Shown here piece by piece: positions 11,809 to 23,817 of a DNA stretch of 64,000 nucleotides. The stretch is from assembly GCA_002049455.2 (NCBI GenBank), contig KV919131.1, positions 1-64,000 of the forward strand. Reading direction: 5' to 3'. Numbering within the stretch: the stretch's first letter is position 1; every line of letters starts with the position of its first letter. Made by a program: the position numbers and the translations under genes. Origin of the DNA: Porphyra umbilicalis. Its lineage: Eukaryota; Rhodophyta; Bangiophyceae; Bangiales; Bangiaceae. The notes below the pieces were generated by a model. The model worked only from the letters and a program-made list of their open reading frames with translations, searched no databases and was not told the origin of the DNA.

Positions 11809-13762
11809 CTCTTCCGTGTTCCGGTCGCGTTGCTGGTGATCGACCTCACCCGGTGTCATACAGTGTGCTGGCTGCTGGCTGGTCCGCGACGACGGACATC
11901 ACGTTGCTGTTCTTCGACATGTAGTGGTACCTCTCTTTTCTGTTGGCATGCATTCCTACGGGATCTGCGTGCGTCCTTCTAGAGTTAGGGTGTAGCTGTT
12001 CTAGACGATGATCTCTCGTTTACTGTTCATTAACGACGTTGTCTAGCACCTGGATTGCTTCTTAGTGGTAGGCACGCGACACGTCCCGCAGCTTAGGTTG
12101 CTGAGGTCCGACCAATTTTTAGGTCAGTCACGAGAGTCCCGTGACTGGGACCATGCACCACGACGGCACTGTGACGGAATCCTGGAAGTCCAGGGGTTCG
12201 TTCAGGATCCGCCAGAGGACGGCCGCTGTACATCCAACTTGGCCGTCGCAGCAGGCCAGGGTTCAGACGATGGGGGTGGGACGGGGGGGGGCGGCGTCCA
12301 GCTTACGAGGCGGCAACCGACCGCAGTGATTGCCACGGTTCCGGCAGAGGCACTCTTCGTCCTGGGCAGTGGGAAAACATATGGATTGACACCTCCCCAC
12401 CTTGCTGGCCGGTCCGACGCGGCGGCGAGGCGGCCGCGGGGGGGGGGGGGGGGGCGGATCGCGAGGCGAGCCGCGTCACTCCGCAGAGGCAGGCCCACGG
12501 TTCTTGTCCTTGCAGCGGTGAGCGGCCGTCGTGCTGCCCTCAAAACGCGTCCGTCGCGTGAGTGCAGCGCGCATCGCGTCACGATGGTTGCGTCAGCCGC
12601 TGCACCACCCCACCAGTCCCGCGACGTTTGGCCCCGTCGGTCACCTCTGGGTGATCTCCCCAAAGCCACCGCCGTTGCATTCCCGACGACAGTCAGGAAC
12701 TTTAGGTGCCGACGGCTCTTCACAGGGCCGGACCACCGCGGTCGCCCACCCCTGCGACGAGCCGTCGGCACCCCCCCCGCTGCGGTTCCTCCGTTCTCGG
12801 AACCACACCTCGAGCCGCGGCTGCCAGCGACGGTGGCGCCTCTTGTGGGGCGGCGCCGCCACGGACGCGCATCCCCGCGGGCCGGCGCTCCCCACCGACG
12901 CCGTCGCCCCCGTGCCGGCGGGGCGCACCCAGACCCGCGGGCCTGGGCGGGCAGCCGCCCGCCGCCGACCGGCGGCGGGCAGAGGCGCCACCGCCCCCGC
13001 CCAACAGTCCACAAGGGTACCATGGGGGGGGGCGGTGGCCCGCGCAATGCCACGGACGCCGCCCCGACGCGGTCCGGCGCCGTCCGGCGGCGCACCCCGA
13101 GGCGCACCCGACGGGCGGCCGACGCGCGGCGCGGCGCGTCCGCACCGCGTGGGCGCATGCGCGCGAGCGCTCGCGCGGGCGCACGCCTCGACACTCGCGC
13201 GTCGAGCAGGCAAAAAAAAAAAAAAAAAAAGTCCGAGTGAGACCAATCTATGTACACGGTCCACGCAGCGCCCGCCGCGGGGCGTGGACGGCAAGGGCGC
13301 CCCCACCGCCCAGGCGCCGTCGGACCGACGCGCCGCACGCGCCCGGGGCAGCCGCTCGGCCGTGGCGGCAGGCGGCCCGCGACGAGCCGCGGCGACGCCC
13401 ATACGGTGCCACAGACCGCGGCGGTGCCGCCGCGGCCGCCCGCCACGACCGCCGCCGGCCGCCAGCCGCGGCAGCGGCCGCTGACGCGCGGCACACCGCC
13501 GACCGACGGGCGTCAGAGGGCACACAACGCAACGCGAGGGCGGGGAGGTCGGCGCCTAGGGGTCCCCACACGCCGCACGCCGCCGACCCAAGCGGGTCGG
13601 GCGAGCGGCACGACGCGCGCCGACCATACACCACGTCTGGTGGGGGGATGGCCTGCCACCGCGCCCGCTCCTGCCACGCGCAACAAACCACACACGCAGC
13701 GGACCCGCCTTCCCTTCCCCCTGCCCCCCCCCGCCTCCGCGCACTCCTCCGCCGCGCCCCCC
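11809..13762. other. Intergenic, GC-rich, no gene seen
   Basis: Sequence to about 12.1 kb has moderate composition; beyond that it is strongly GC-rich with a G run near 12440. A run of 18 A lies at about 13213-13230. Long open frames on both strands are composition effects, with Arg/Pro/Ala strings and no conserved motif. The 3' end of the exchanger gene may extend slightly into the right side. Confidence 0.5.
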
Positions 13763-14116
13763 TCACTCGGGCGCCGGCGGCGGCGGTGGCCGCGACGCCG
13801 AGCCCCCCCCCCCCCCCTTGCGCGCGCGCGAGCCGCACGCCGTCCGACGCCCCCCGCAACGACGGGGGCACCGCCCCCGCCGGCGCCGCGAGCACCGCCC
13901 CCATCTCCTCTGGGCTGAGCATCGCGTCGCCCGCGGCGGTGAGGCGCGCGAGCGCGCGGCTGTCGGCCGCCGCGCCGCGGTGGGGCGCCGCGAGCAGCAG
14001 CGGCTTGACGTACGTTTCGTCGAGGCGCTGGAGGAGGGGCAAGCGGGAGCGCAGGTAGCGGCCCGTGGCCGCCGCGCCACTGGGCACCGCCGACGGGCCG
14101 CCGTCGCCGCCGCCGC

Positions 14117-14147
<31 letters not shown>

Positions 14148-16351
14148 AAGGTCACCACCGCCGCCGTCGGCGTCGCCGACCCACCGCGGGGACCGGGACG
14201 GCACGTCGCCGCCGAGGAGGTCGGCCGACGCGGCGGCGCCCGCTTCGCCGCCGCGCCCGACGGCGGCGAGGGCGGCGGCTTCCCCGTCGCCACCGCTCCC
14301 GCTGTCGCTGTCGTCCAAGCCAAAGCGGGAGGCGGGGCGGGACGGGTCGCGGCCGCCGCCGCGCAAGCGCCCGCGGCGGTCGGTGAGGGACGACGCGCTG
14401 CCGCCCACGCCGCTGCCATTGCTGCCGTCGCCGCCCCAGTCGCCGCCTCCGCCCTCCGCGTCGCCCCGCCCGCCGGGGGCGTCCATCGACACGGCCGGCA
14501 GCGGCAGGAAGGCGCTGCTGTCCCCCGCCGGCGCCTCCCCCTCGGCCGTGTCGACGCGGAGGAGGCGGAGGAGGGGCATCGTCCCCCCCCCTAGCACTAT
14601 GACCGTGAACAGAACGATCGCCAGCGTCGTGCTAATGACGACCCGCCGCGTCTCCCCCGACCCGTCTTCCGCCGGGAAGGAGAGGGAGAGCGCAAACGCA
14701 ATGGCGCCGCGGAGGCCCGAAAACCACATGACGACGGTCGTCTTGCGGCTGATCGGCTCCTCCCGGTAGCGGTTGGCGACGGCGGCCAGGGGAAACACGT
14801 TGGCCGCGCGGGACACGAGGACGAGGAGGATCCCCCACCCGACCGTCAGCAGGTGCCAGCTGTGGTTGAACGTCGTCAGTGCGGTGCCGAGGTACACAAA
14901 CACAAACGTTTCGGCGAGGTAGGCGAGCGTCTTGAAGTTTTGTTGGGCGCCCAACTGCGCGACGCGGGACAGGTTGGGGAAGGCGTAATGCGCGAGCGTC
15001 ACCCCATTGGCGAGGATGGCCATGATGCCCGACATGCGAAGGCCGTCGCACAGAAAATAGGGGAGGTAGGCAAAGACGAAAAAGACGGCCATCTCCAGCG
15101 ACGGCGTGCGGTACAGGGACGTGCGCTTGAGCGTCCACGCCGCCAAGCCCCCATTCGCCGCGCCAATCACCGCCGAGCCGACAAAGACGTAGACAAAGTC
15201 GGCGAGGGCGCCCGCGAGCGTCGGCGACGCCGACCCGACCATCCGCGCGCACGTGCGGTAGAGGACGATGGAGACGGCGTCGTTGACGACCGACTCGCCA
15301 AACACCAAAAAGTGGAGCGTCTTGTTGACGCGCAGCGCCGAAAAGACGGCCATGGTCGCCACCGGGTCGACCGCCGAGATGAGGGCGCCAAACGCCATCG
15401 CCTCCCAAAACGAAAAGGTGTAGGCCGCCCCCGTGATGCCAACAACAAACATGCCCACCCCGTACACGGCCGTCGACACGACCGTGCCGACGAGCGCAAA
15501 GAGGCAAATGGGCGCCGCCTCTTGCACGAAGTCGGCCTTGTTGAGGGAGAAGCCCGCCTCCAAAATGATGGGCGGTAGGATAAAGAGGAAGAACTGGGAC
15601 TGGTTGGGCAGCGCGTACCCGACCGCCGCCGACACGCCCGACAGGCGGAGCACCGAGCCGACGACCACCCCAATGAGCACGTACGCAATGCAGTCGGGGA
15701 GGAAGGTCGCCCCCGCCCGCGCCAGCCCGTAGCTGACGAGCGCGCAGCCGACGAGCGTGGCGGAAAAGATGGCCATCCCAAACCCGAGGACGCTCTCCCC
15801 ACTGTCGTCGTCGCCCCCCCCCCCCCCCCCCCCCCCCCGCCGCCGGCCCCCCCCCCCACGCCCGCCCCAAAGCCCGGCACGACCCCCCCGTGGCCGTGCC
15901 GCCGACGCCGAGCCCCGGCGCCGCCGGCACCGCACACGTGCACTCGGGGCACCGAAACGCAATGAGGCGCGACGACCACAGCGCAAACGATAGGGAGAGG
16001 ACGAGGAGGGAGAGGAAGGTGATGACGGCGGTCGTGCGCGTCGGCGCGCGCGCGCGGTGCTCGACGTACTCGCCGAGGTCGGGGAGGTTCATCGACGCAA
16101 AGCGGCGGGGGGGGGGGGGGGGGCAGCGCCGCTGCCGGCGGGGGCGGCCGCGGCGGGGCCGCCGCCGCCGCCGGCCGCGCCCCCCCCGCCCGCCGCCGCC
16201 GCCGCCGCCGCGTCGCCGCCGCCCCCCGCCGACGCGCCAGCGGCGGCGGCAGGGCGACCGCCCGGCGCCCAGCCCCCCCCCCCGGTGGCAGGGGCAAGAG
16301 GGGCACGCCCGGCGGCTCGGCGTCCCCGTCGCCGCCGCTGGCTCCATTCAT
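13763..16351 (-). CDS. Na+/H+ exchanger, NHE8/NHX5-6-like, frame-broken at C/G runs
   Basis: Monovalent cation/proton antiporter (CPA1 type), predicted in an endomembrane or plasma membrane. The uninterrupted core, about 15790 down to 14590, has roughly a dozen hydrophobic segments. It includes the TM4 amiloride-region motif FFLFILPPIILEAGFSLNK, the ion-site block SAVDPVATMAVFSALR, FGESVVNDAVSIVLYRT with the essential Asn-Asp, and the late signature FSGLRGAIAFALSL. The tail has LLQRLDETYVKPLLL, resembling the LD.NY..P block after the membrane domain in the NHE8/NHX5-6 group. The N-terminus (possible ATGs at 16351 or 16092, then MNLPDLGEYVEHRARAP and a first TM) is in another frame; the change falls in C runs at 15815-15860. 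A second run near 13803 decides the C-terminus; stop 13763 assumes a one-base shift. The Gly/Asp-rich cytosolic linker is unusually long. Divergent from the CWF19-like gene. Confidence 0.85.
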
Positions 16352-17110
16352 GGCGGCGCGCGCCCGCCGGCGGGCCGCGGGCCACCCCCCGCCCGCCGCC
16401 GTCGGCGCGCCGCCCGCCCGCCGGCGGTGGGAGGCACTAGAGCAGCAGCGGCAGCGGCGGCAAACGCACACGCGCGGGGAGGCGGGGAGCCGGATCTGGA
16501 CGGGGGTGGCGGTGACGCGCCGCCCCGTCCGCGCGCGACGCGGGGGCACGGACGTCCGTGCGCGGCCGCGTCCAGACGCGGCCGCGCGCACACCCATCAA
16601 CCACAACGGAGCCACATGCAAGCCGAAAGTTTAGAGTCCACCAATCAAGCTTCGGTGGTTTGTATCTTGCAACCAAAAGTCAGCAACCAAACACCCGTTG
16701 CAAGGACACGGGACGTGCGGATCGCCTCCACTGGTGCTTTGGTCGGTGGGTCGGTCCGCCGCCGTGACCCGCTTGTCGGCGGTCGCGGCCGTCGTGGTCG
16801 CCACCCCGCTTCTGCCGCTAGCACGGCGGGCCTCCCTCGTTCACCCCCCCCCCCCCCCCTCGTTCTCCACCCCCCCCAGGCCTTCACGTCACCCCCCCCC
16901 TCTTTCTCACCCCCCCCCCCCCCCCCCTCTCTCTCGCCCTTCCCCCGCCTCTCTTCACGCCGCCCCCCCGCCCCTCCCACCACCGTCATCCCGCGCCCCC
17001 CCGCTGCCCCCCCGGCGCCCCGCCCCCCCCCGCTGCGCCGCGCGCCGCCGAGTGCACCTCGCACGCGCGCACCCCACACCCCCCGACACGACCCCCACGG
17101 CGGCCGCACG
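16352..17110. promoter_or_regulatory. Divergent intergenic region between exchanger and CWF19-like genes
   Basis: About 0.75 kb between the two divergent starts. It contains a lower-GC patch at about 16610-16740, unusual for this neighbourhood, and pyrimidine-rich C runs from 16840 to 17000 on the CWF19 side. This suggests a bidirectional promoter. No specific factor site can be assigned. Confidence 0.35.
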
Positions 17111-17404
17111 ATGCCCCCCCCCCCCCCCCGGCGGCACCCGCGCCGACCGCAAAGCCGCCCGCGCGGCCGTCCGCGCCGCCCGCTCCGCGCGGCGGTCGGG
17201 CGGCACGGCGGCGGCGGCGGCGACGGCGGCGCCACCCGCCCCCGCGGCGCCCGCGCCGCGGCGGCGACCGTCGCCGCCGCGGCGTGCCCAGCCGGCGGGG
17301 GTGTTGGCCCCGTTTGCGTCGCCGCCCCCGTCGCCGCCGCCACACGAGGCGGGGGGGGGGGGCGCCGCGTCGGTCATGGCGGCAGTGGCGCCGCCGCCGT
17401 CGGG

Positions 17405-17444
<40 letters not shown>

Positions 17445-17485
17445 GTGACGGCGGCGCGGCGGTCGAGTGGGGGGGGCGGCAGCGG

Positions 17486-17540
<55 letters not shown>

Positions 17541-19099
17541 AATGCGGCGTCTGCCGCCGCCCTGCGCGCGCGCCTCCTCGGCGGCGGCCGCCCCCCGCCG
17601 CCGGCGCCCACCAGGCCTGTAGGGGGCGGCGGCGGGGGCACCAACACCGCAGCAGCGGCGGCGGCGCGCGACCGCCTGCTCGGCGTCAAGCGCCGCGCGC
17701 CGGCCCCCGCCAGCGCCGTCGACGGCGGGGGCGCGGCGCCCGCGGGCGGCCGCCCGGCGCCGCTGCCGCCGCGGCCGCGCGTCGGCGGGGGGCGGGACGC
17801 GTGTCCCCCCCCCGGCAGCGCGGGCGCGGGCGCCCGCCCGCACGCCGGGCTGGCGGTGGACCCCCGCACGCTCCTCCCCCCCCGCGGCAGGCCGTCGGCG
17901 GCAGCGGCGACGGGGGGGGCGCCCCCCCCCCGACCGCCGTGCCGCGCGACGACGACGCGGCGCTCGCGTTGGGGCGACCGGCAGACCCCCCCCCCGCCCT
18001 GTCCTTTCAAGACCGCCTCCGCGCGGTCGCGCGGGCAGAGCGCCTCGCCGGGCCCACTGGCGACGCGGCGGCGGCGGCGGCGATTGTGCGGCGGGGGCGC
18101 GCGTACGGGCGCGGGGGGGTGAGCGACGAGGAGGAGGATGACGCGGCGGCGGTGGGGGGGGGGGGGGGGGGGGGGGGGGGGAAGCGCCGTCGTGGGGGGG
18201 GGGGGGGCGCCCGGGGGGCGCCCCGCGCGCCCCCGCGGCGGTCGACCCCGCCGCCGCCGCCGCTGTCGCCGCCGCCGCCGCGAGGGCGGCGGCGGCGCCC
18301 TTTGGCGGCGGCCGCGGCGGCGGTGACCATGACGTCTGCGGGCGGTGCCTCGCGCACCTCCCGCGCGTGCGCCGCAAACACACGCTCGTGGCGCTCGGGG
18401 ACCACGTGTACCTCGGGGTGCCGGATGTGCCCCCCCTCCGCCGCGGGCACCTGCTTCTCGCGCCCGTTGTGCACGCGGTGGGCGGGTCGGTGGCGCTGCC
18501 GCCGCCGGCCGCCGCCGAGGTGCGGCGCTTCCGCGCGGGGCTGGCGGCCATGGCCGCGGCGCGGTCGCCCCCTGAAGGGATCGTCTTTGTCGAAGCGGCG
18601 CTGGGTGGGGGGGCGGCGGCGGCCGCCGCGGCGGCGGCGGGCGACCGCCGACCGCCGCCCACACGGTCGTCCACGCGGTGCCGGTGCCGGTCGCGGCGGT
18701 CGCCGCCGCGCGCGCCTTTTTTTGGCACGCCCTCTCGACCGCGTCGGGCGGCGGCGACGGGGACGGGGAGGGGGAGGGGGGCGGCGCCAACGCGCGCGTG
18801 CGCCGGTGGGACGGCTGCCGGGCGCTCGGGTCGGTGCTCCCCCGGGGGCTCCCGTACGTGGCCGTCGCGTTTGGGGAGGGGGGGGGGGGATGGCGCGCGT
18901 CGTCGACGCGCCTCGGGGGTGGTCCCCCACCTGGGGGTTGGAGGTGCTCGCGTCGGCGCTGGCAGAGGAGGGGGGGGGGGGGGAGGGGGGGGGGGCCGAC
19001 CCGGGGGGGTGGACCTACGCCGCGCAAGTGGCGGCCATGACCGCGGCGGTGGCGGAGTGGCGGCCGCACGACTGGACGGCGACGCTCGACGGGGCGTGA
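17111..19099 (+). CDS. CWF19-like (CwfJ family) protein, frame-broken at poly-G
   Basis: The CwfJ/CWF19 family acts with late spliceosome complexes and intron-lariat turnover. Three consecutive stretches in different frames match the family order. First is the CwfJ_C_1 core (DVCGRCLAHL, then KHTLVALGDHVYLGVPDVPP, RRGHLLLAPVVHAV and EVRRFRAGLAAM, about 18329-18600). Next is HTVVHAVPVPVAAVAAARAF with RALGSVLPRGLPYVAVAFGE (about 18660-18880). Last is the CwfJ_C_2-like end (RVVDAPRGWSPTWGLEVLAS through EWRPHDWTATLDGA, stop at 19099). Changes of frame coincide with G runs, the longest being 28 G at 18154-18181. The N-terminal half is Ala/Gly/Pro low complexity with short ARDRLLGVKR and FQDRLRAVARAERL helices. 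The start at 17111 is a guess because it runs directly into a C homopolymer. Confidence 0.78.
18154..18181 (+). repeat. 28-nt G homopolymer inside the CWF19-like gene
   Basis: Uninterrupted run of 28 G between an acidic stretch (SDEEEDD) and the conserved CwfJ domain. Replication or sequencing slippage here would change the frame of everything downstream. Confidence 0.9.
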
Positions 19100-19626
19100 C
19101 GGGGGCGCTGGTAGGGTGGTGGGCGCACCGACAACGCCGCCGTGGCCGCCGGTGGGGCTCGGTCGCAGACGGCTGGCGGCGGCGCGTCGGCGTGACGGCA
19201 CGTCCGTTTGCGCGCATCGATTTTCGTCCGCACCGCTCCCCGGGCACGGGCACGTGTAAGGGGCGGGACCGACAAGCACAGCCGCCGCCGTGCACGCGAC
19301 CGCCCGTTCCACCCCGTGGACGGGTCGGCCGACGGCGTGGCGGTGGCGTCGCCGCCGCCGCCGACCGACGGCCACGGCGGTGGCCGAGCACGGCGGCCGC
19401 CATCGCCGCCGTGGCCACCGCCGTGACGGCGCGGGCGGCCGGCGGCCGTGGCGACGCCATCGCTTGCCGATCGCCGCCGTCGGCGGGCCGGGATGGCGCC
19501 GCCGCTGCCGCGCGCTCGCGCCGGTGCCAGTCCGCGCGCGCGGGCTGCGGGGGTAGCCGGGGTTTTGCGGACGGCGCGAGTGGCTCGTCGACGTGGACAG
19601 TGGGACGGCGTCGACGGCGGCCGTCT

Positions 19627-19663
<37 letters not shown>

Positions 19664-21629
19664 AACAGCGGTGGCGACGGACCGCTGCACGGCGTCCAAC
19701 AGTCGGACCGGTCGACGAGGGCGGTGGCTCCCCGGTCGACGGTGGCAGGCGCGGCTGGGCCCATCGCCGGGCGCTCCATGGACGGCGGTCGGCCGTTGGG
19801 GAACAGGGGGGTGTGCGGCGGCGGGGGGGCCGACACCCCCACCCACGTGCGTGACGGCCAGTACAGGACTGGCGCGCCGCCGCCGCGAGCGCGCGTCGGT
19901 GCTGGGTGGCGGCGACCGGAGCTGCGATCCGCACGCGTGGGTCCGCGCGGGCCGTCTGGTTCCCCACACAAACAGTCGATGGCAAGTGATGCAGGCGACG
20001 CTCTGCAGCGGGCAGGGTCCAAACAAAGGTGCCCTCTGGCGACCCAGACGTGCCCCAATGGCCTGCTCGTGAGCAAGAGCGCGCTTCACCGCTGGCACTT
20101 TTGTGCCCTGCAGACACTGGACACGCCCCGCGATGAACGCGGCGCTGCGGCCACGGGCGGTGAGGGGGCGCCCCCCGCCGCCCCCCACCGCCCTCCCCAG
20201 CCTATCCGCCGTCACCACCCCGCCACGCGCAGCCAGTGCGTCCGCCGCAGTGTGCACGCGCCACGGCGGCGCCGGCGGCTGCGTGGGCGGCGGCGAAACG
20301 TACCACCCGCCACGCCGCCCGTTGCAGGCGTTGGCCGCGGTGGCCGCTGCCGCTGACCGGTTGCGCCTGGGACCGCCGCCGCCGCAGCCACGGGCACACG
20401 CCGGCGCCCCTACCGCTACTGGCCACAACGCCGCTGCCGGTACGTAGGCGGGCGGGGCGCCGCAGTTGCCCCGCCCCGCTCCCGCTCCTCGCCGCCTCAC
20501 ACGTGGCGCCGCCCCCCCTCTCGCCCGCACGACTGACGGCGGGCGGCCGCCGCAGAGCCGCCGCCCGTCGCCGCCGGTCTGTTGCGGCGGTGGTGGCGCC
20601 GGCCGACGCCCGCAGCCGCAAGCGCGGGTGCCGCCCACACGTACTATTGCATCTCTACCATCTCAGCCGGAACCGACCGCCCGTACCAACGGCAGGACCA
20701 CAGGGGCAGTCGATCCCCCACCCCTCCAGTGCCCACGTGCAGCCAGCCGCGGGGCGACAAAGCCAAGCGCCGCACCCCCCGCACCGGCACGGCAGTTGGC
20801 AGTGGCCCCGTCCGCACCGCCGTCCCCCCACCGAGCGTCCGTCGTTGGCGCGCTTTCGCGCTTGTGGCGGCGGCGGCACGCCGCTGCCCCAGAGCACCGC
20901 GTCGACCAAGATGAGCCGCCAAGAGTGTCAGAGCCCCCGCGCGCGGCAGCGCGCCAAAGGGCGGCGCCCCGCCGCGAGTGCCGTGGGCGGCGCCAGCCCG
21001 GCGCCCGCTGCCGCAGCGGAGCACGCCCGGCACCCGCCACCGCGGCGGTCCGTACAACCGCCTCGGCGGTAGCAACGGCAGCAATGACAGTGACCGTGGT
21101 GGCGTCACTGGTACGGTGGAGGTTGCGGTGGCGGCTGTTGCGGTGGTGGTCGCGGCGGCGGCCGCGGCGGCGGCGGCAGAGGCAGCGCCCACCCCTCGCC
21201 CGCGACGGCGTCGGGGGCGGCGGCACCACTCGCAGCAGCGCTGCGGGCACCCCCATGAGCTCGTCCTCCGTGCCCCCGTCTGCACATGGCGGACCGACCG
21301 CCGCTGCTCTGCATCCGCGGCGGGGCTGTCGCATTCGGGCCGTCTGACGGGTGACCCTGCCGGCGCCGCGCAACGCGCGCCGCGGCGGTTGCGCCCGGCC
21401 GCCGCACCGGACCCAAAGTCGCGTGTCCGCCTTGGTGGCATCCGGAACGCGTCTTACAAATCGCGCGCGGTGCGGCGGCCGCAAGCCGCAACCGCGTCGT
21501 GCACGGCACAACGCTCACCGCTGCGCTGTCGGCCACGGATCCGCTCCGTCCGTTGTTTTCCACATGTCTTTCCTGTCCTCCGCTTCTGTGTCCCCCTGCC
21601 GCTGCCCCTGGCCCCGCCGCCTTTCCGCC
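19100..21629. other. Intergenic, GC-rich, no gene assigned
   Basis: GCC/GGC-rich sequence with very long open frames on both strands but no motif I recognise. Composition drops slightly around 19970-20130 without a recognisable gene. Nothing else is supported. Confidence 0.45.
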
Positions 21630-21690
21630 ATGTCTGTTTCCTGTGCGTATGGACTGCACCAGGGCGTGCACGTCTTCCACATCCTGCTGC

Positions 21691-21826
21691 TACAGCCGTT
21701 CTCCCAAAAATCCCGCACTCCAACAATTGCAAAAGAGTTCCAAATCGGCCTCTATGACCCCGCAGAGGCCGATTTGGAACTCTTTTGCAACAGTTGGAGT
21801 GCCGGATTTTTGGGAGAACGGCTGTA
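21691..21826. mobile_element. Palindromic MITE, copy 1
   Basis: A 136-bp near-perfect foldback. It begins TACAGCCGTTCTCCCAAAAA and ends with the reverse complement, with TA at both ends and a loop of about 10 bp. TA duplication and CAG-type ends fit a Tc1/mariner-type MITE. Two further full copies lie at 21992 and 38716. Confidence 0.88.
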
Positions 21827-21991
21827 CTGCTCGTGGTCGGCGGCACGGCCATTGCTCACGCCCGCGGGTGGCCCCTGACCCTCCGCCCCGCCGCCTTGGT
21901 CCTCCCCATTGCAGCCGTCACCGTTACGGGTGGTGGCCTCCTGTGGACGGCGAGCCCCCGGCGGCATCCGCCGGCCACACATTGGGCCGTC

Positions 21992-22127
21992 TACAGCCGT
22001 TCTCCCGAAAATCCCGCACTCCAACTGCTGCAAAAGAGTTCCAAATCGGCCTCTGCAGGGTCGTAGAGGCCGATTTCGAACTCTTTTGCAACTGTTGGAG
22101 TGCGGGATTTTTGGGAGAACGGCTGTA
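21992..22127. mobile_element. Palindromic MITE, copy 2
   Basis: Same 136-bp foldback as copy 1 with a few substitutions (for example CCCGAAAATCCC near the left end) and a different loop. Flanked by TA on both sides. It lies 165 bp after copy 1. Confidence 0.88.
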
Positions 22128-22888
22128 GGGCCACTAAATGTAGCTCGCCTACGCTGTCACGGGCGTGGTGTTTGTCGCCGTCCATGGCGTCGTGGCCGTG
22201 GTGAGCTTCACACTCTGCGTCGATTGGGCGCGTCGGCCCGACGAGTGGGCGCCGACGGAGCGATGGGTGCCCCTCACGTCGGGGCTGGCCCCGCTCGCCC
22301 CGGCGGCGTTGACGTGCGTGGACGCGGCGGCCGCATGGCAACTGGTGCCGGCGGTAGGAGGGGGTGTCGCCGCCGTCGCGGGTGGCGTGGAGTGCCCGGC
22401 GGTGGCGTCGACGGGCGCCAATGGCGAGGCGACGGGGGGGGGGGGCGGCGTGGGAGAGGGGGAGGGGGGGCGCACCCCTTTGTGCATGAGATTTCGGGCG
22501 TTGCGAAAAGTGCCACAGGTCGAATAACATAGGCAATGTCAATCAAATGGCAATGTTGACCTCGGTTTCATCGATTATCGATCGTGCCCGCACCCGCAGG
22601 CTCCCAACGCCCTGTATCCCCGCCGTGGCAGAGACAGCAGTCTCACGCCAGCAGCTCCGTGGCAACCGCACCCGCCAGCGCGTAGGCGTAGGTGGTTGCC
22701 TGAACAAGCACTAAGCCGCGGCTCACGGCCCGGCGGATTCCCTCGGACGAGTAGGCGCCGGCCAATACGACCGGTACCTCCGTGTCTCCCGACCAAAGGC
22801 GCCGATCCCCGTAGCGGACGAGGACGGCGGCAGCCGCCACAAACGGCCACGGGATATCGGCGTCAGCGGCGGAGGCGTCGCTACCACA

Positions 22889-22908
22889 GGGGGGGGGGCG
22901 GGGGGGGG
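22889..22908 (+). repeat. Paired G runs at a frame break
   Basis: Ten G, one C, nine G. The C-terminal coding frame of the interrupted membrane-protein gene changes here: Pro/Val-rich linker before, VLVRYGDRRLWSGDTEVPV after. A one-base length error or slippage would explain it. Confidence 0.8.
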
Positions 22909-23630
22909 CACAGCCGCGGAAGGCGATGGCACAGACAGTAGAGACGCGTGTGATGACGGCGGCGGCGGTGGCGACGGCGGTGGCGCCATCACCGGTGACG
23001 GCGGCTGCACCGCCACCAACGCGTTGCGGACGGCCATGCGATTCACAACGTTCTCCGCGGCGTAGAACGCGGCCGCCGCCTCCCCGGGTGGCCGGTAAAT
23101 GCGCTCGAGGGCGGCGAGCGCCGCTGTCCCTCGTCCCGCCGCGCCCGCCACCGTCGCTGCCACCGGTAGCGTCAACAAATCCTCGGCATAGACGAGCTCG
23201 TTGATCCATTCGTTGTAGCGCATGAGCGTGGCGCCGTCGGTGGGTTGCCGGTCGGACTTGTCGGCCAGCCCGTCGAGCACCATCCCGAGGGTACCGAGCG
23301 CATACAGGCGGTCAAAAAGTGTCTCGACGCGGCCGGTAAAGATGTGGGTGGAGGCGCTGCCTCCGGACGTCGACGCGCTGTTGGAGCGAGGCAGCAACGG
23401 CGTGCCATTGGTGGTCGCAGAAGGAGGTGCGCGGGTCGCACCAGAAGCCGGCGCTGGGACTGACGTGGCTGTGTTGATGGTAGAGCTGGCGACGCTACCG
23501 TTGGCAGACAGACTCGTAGGAGGGCGGTCCAGTGCCTGTTGCAGCACCTCGGAGAGGGCGATGAGCGGCGGGCGGCTGCTCGCCGTACTGTCGCTTGCAC
23601 CCTCCGACCCTACTAGAACATCTAACGAGA

Positions 23631-23817
23631 AATCCCAAGTTTTATGGCCCATAATACCAGGTGAAGTGGCACAAAAAACCAGGTTGTGTGGCTCAATATC
23701 CCAGGTCGAAGACCTTCACAGCCCTGAAAAAAGGACCTCAAGCTCAGGCGGAATACCAGCTTGCCTGGGATCTTCGGGCATCGCTGGGGCTTAGAATCCC
23801 AGGTACAACCTGGGATT
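23631..23817. repeat. Left subterminal repeats of the CACTA element
   Basis: Repeats of the core (A)TCCCAGGT and variants at about 23632, 23659, 23680 and 23699, an inverted copy near 23764, and a tight inverted pair at 23795-23817. Clusters like this bind TnpA-type proteins in En/Spm elements; that role here is by analogy. Confidence 0.75.

Larger units (their letters stand above)
21630..22527 (+). pseudogene. Small membrane-protein gene remnant interrupted by two MITEs
   Basis: Not recognised. The ATG at 21630 has a good context (CCGCCATGTC) and begins MSVSCAYGLHQGVHVFHILL. If the first MITE and one TA are ignored, the frame continues directly into a strongly hydrophobic run (LLVVGGTAIAHARGWPL, then AALVLPIAAVTVTGGGLLW). 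That agreement supports real coding sequence around MITE 1. After the second MITE the next bases give a stop in that frame. A further hydrophobic block in another register (VTGVVFVAVHGVVAVVSFTL ... DWARRPDEW) runs from about 22160 to a stop at 22527. Either two small genes or one decayed gene is possible. Confidence 0.35.

Noticed and set aside
12202-13525. Open frames of 290-430 codons on both strands
   Set aside because: Composition effect of GC-rich DNA; Arg/Pro/Ala strings without conserved blocks.
16955-20638. Minus-strand open frames of over 1,000 codons
   Set aside because: Antisense shadows of the CWF19-like gene and its GC-rich flank.
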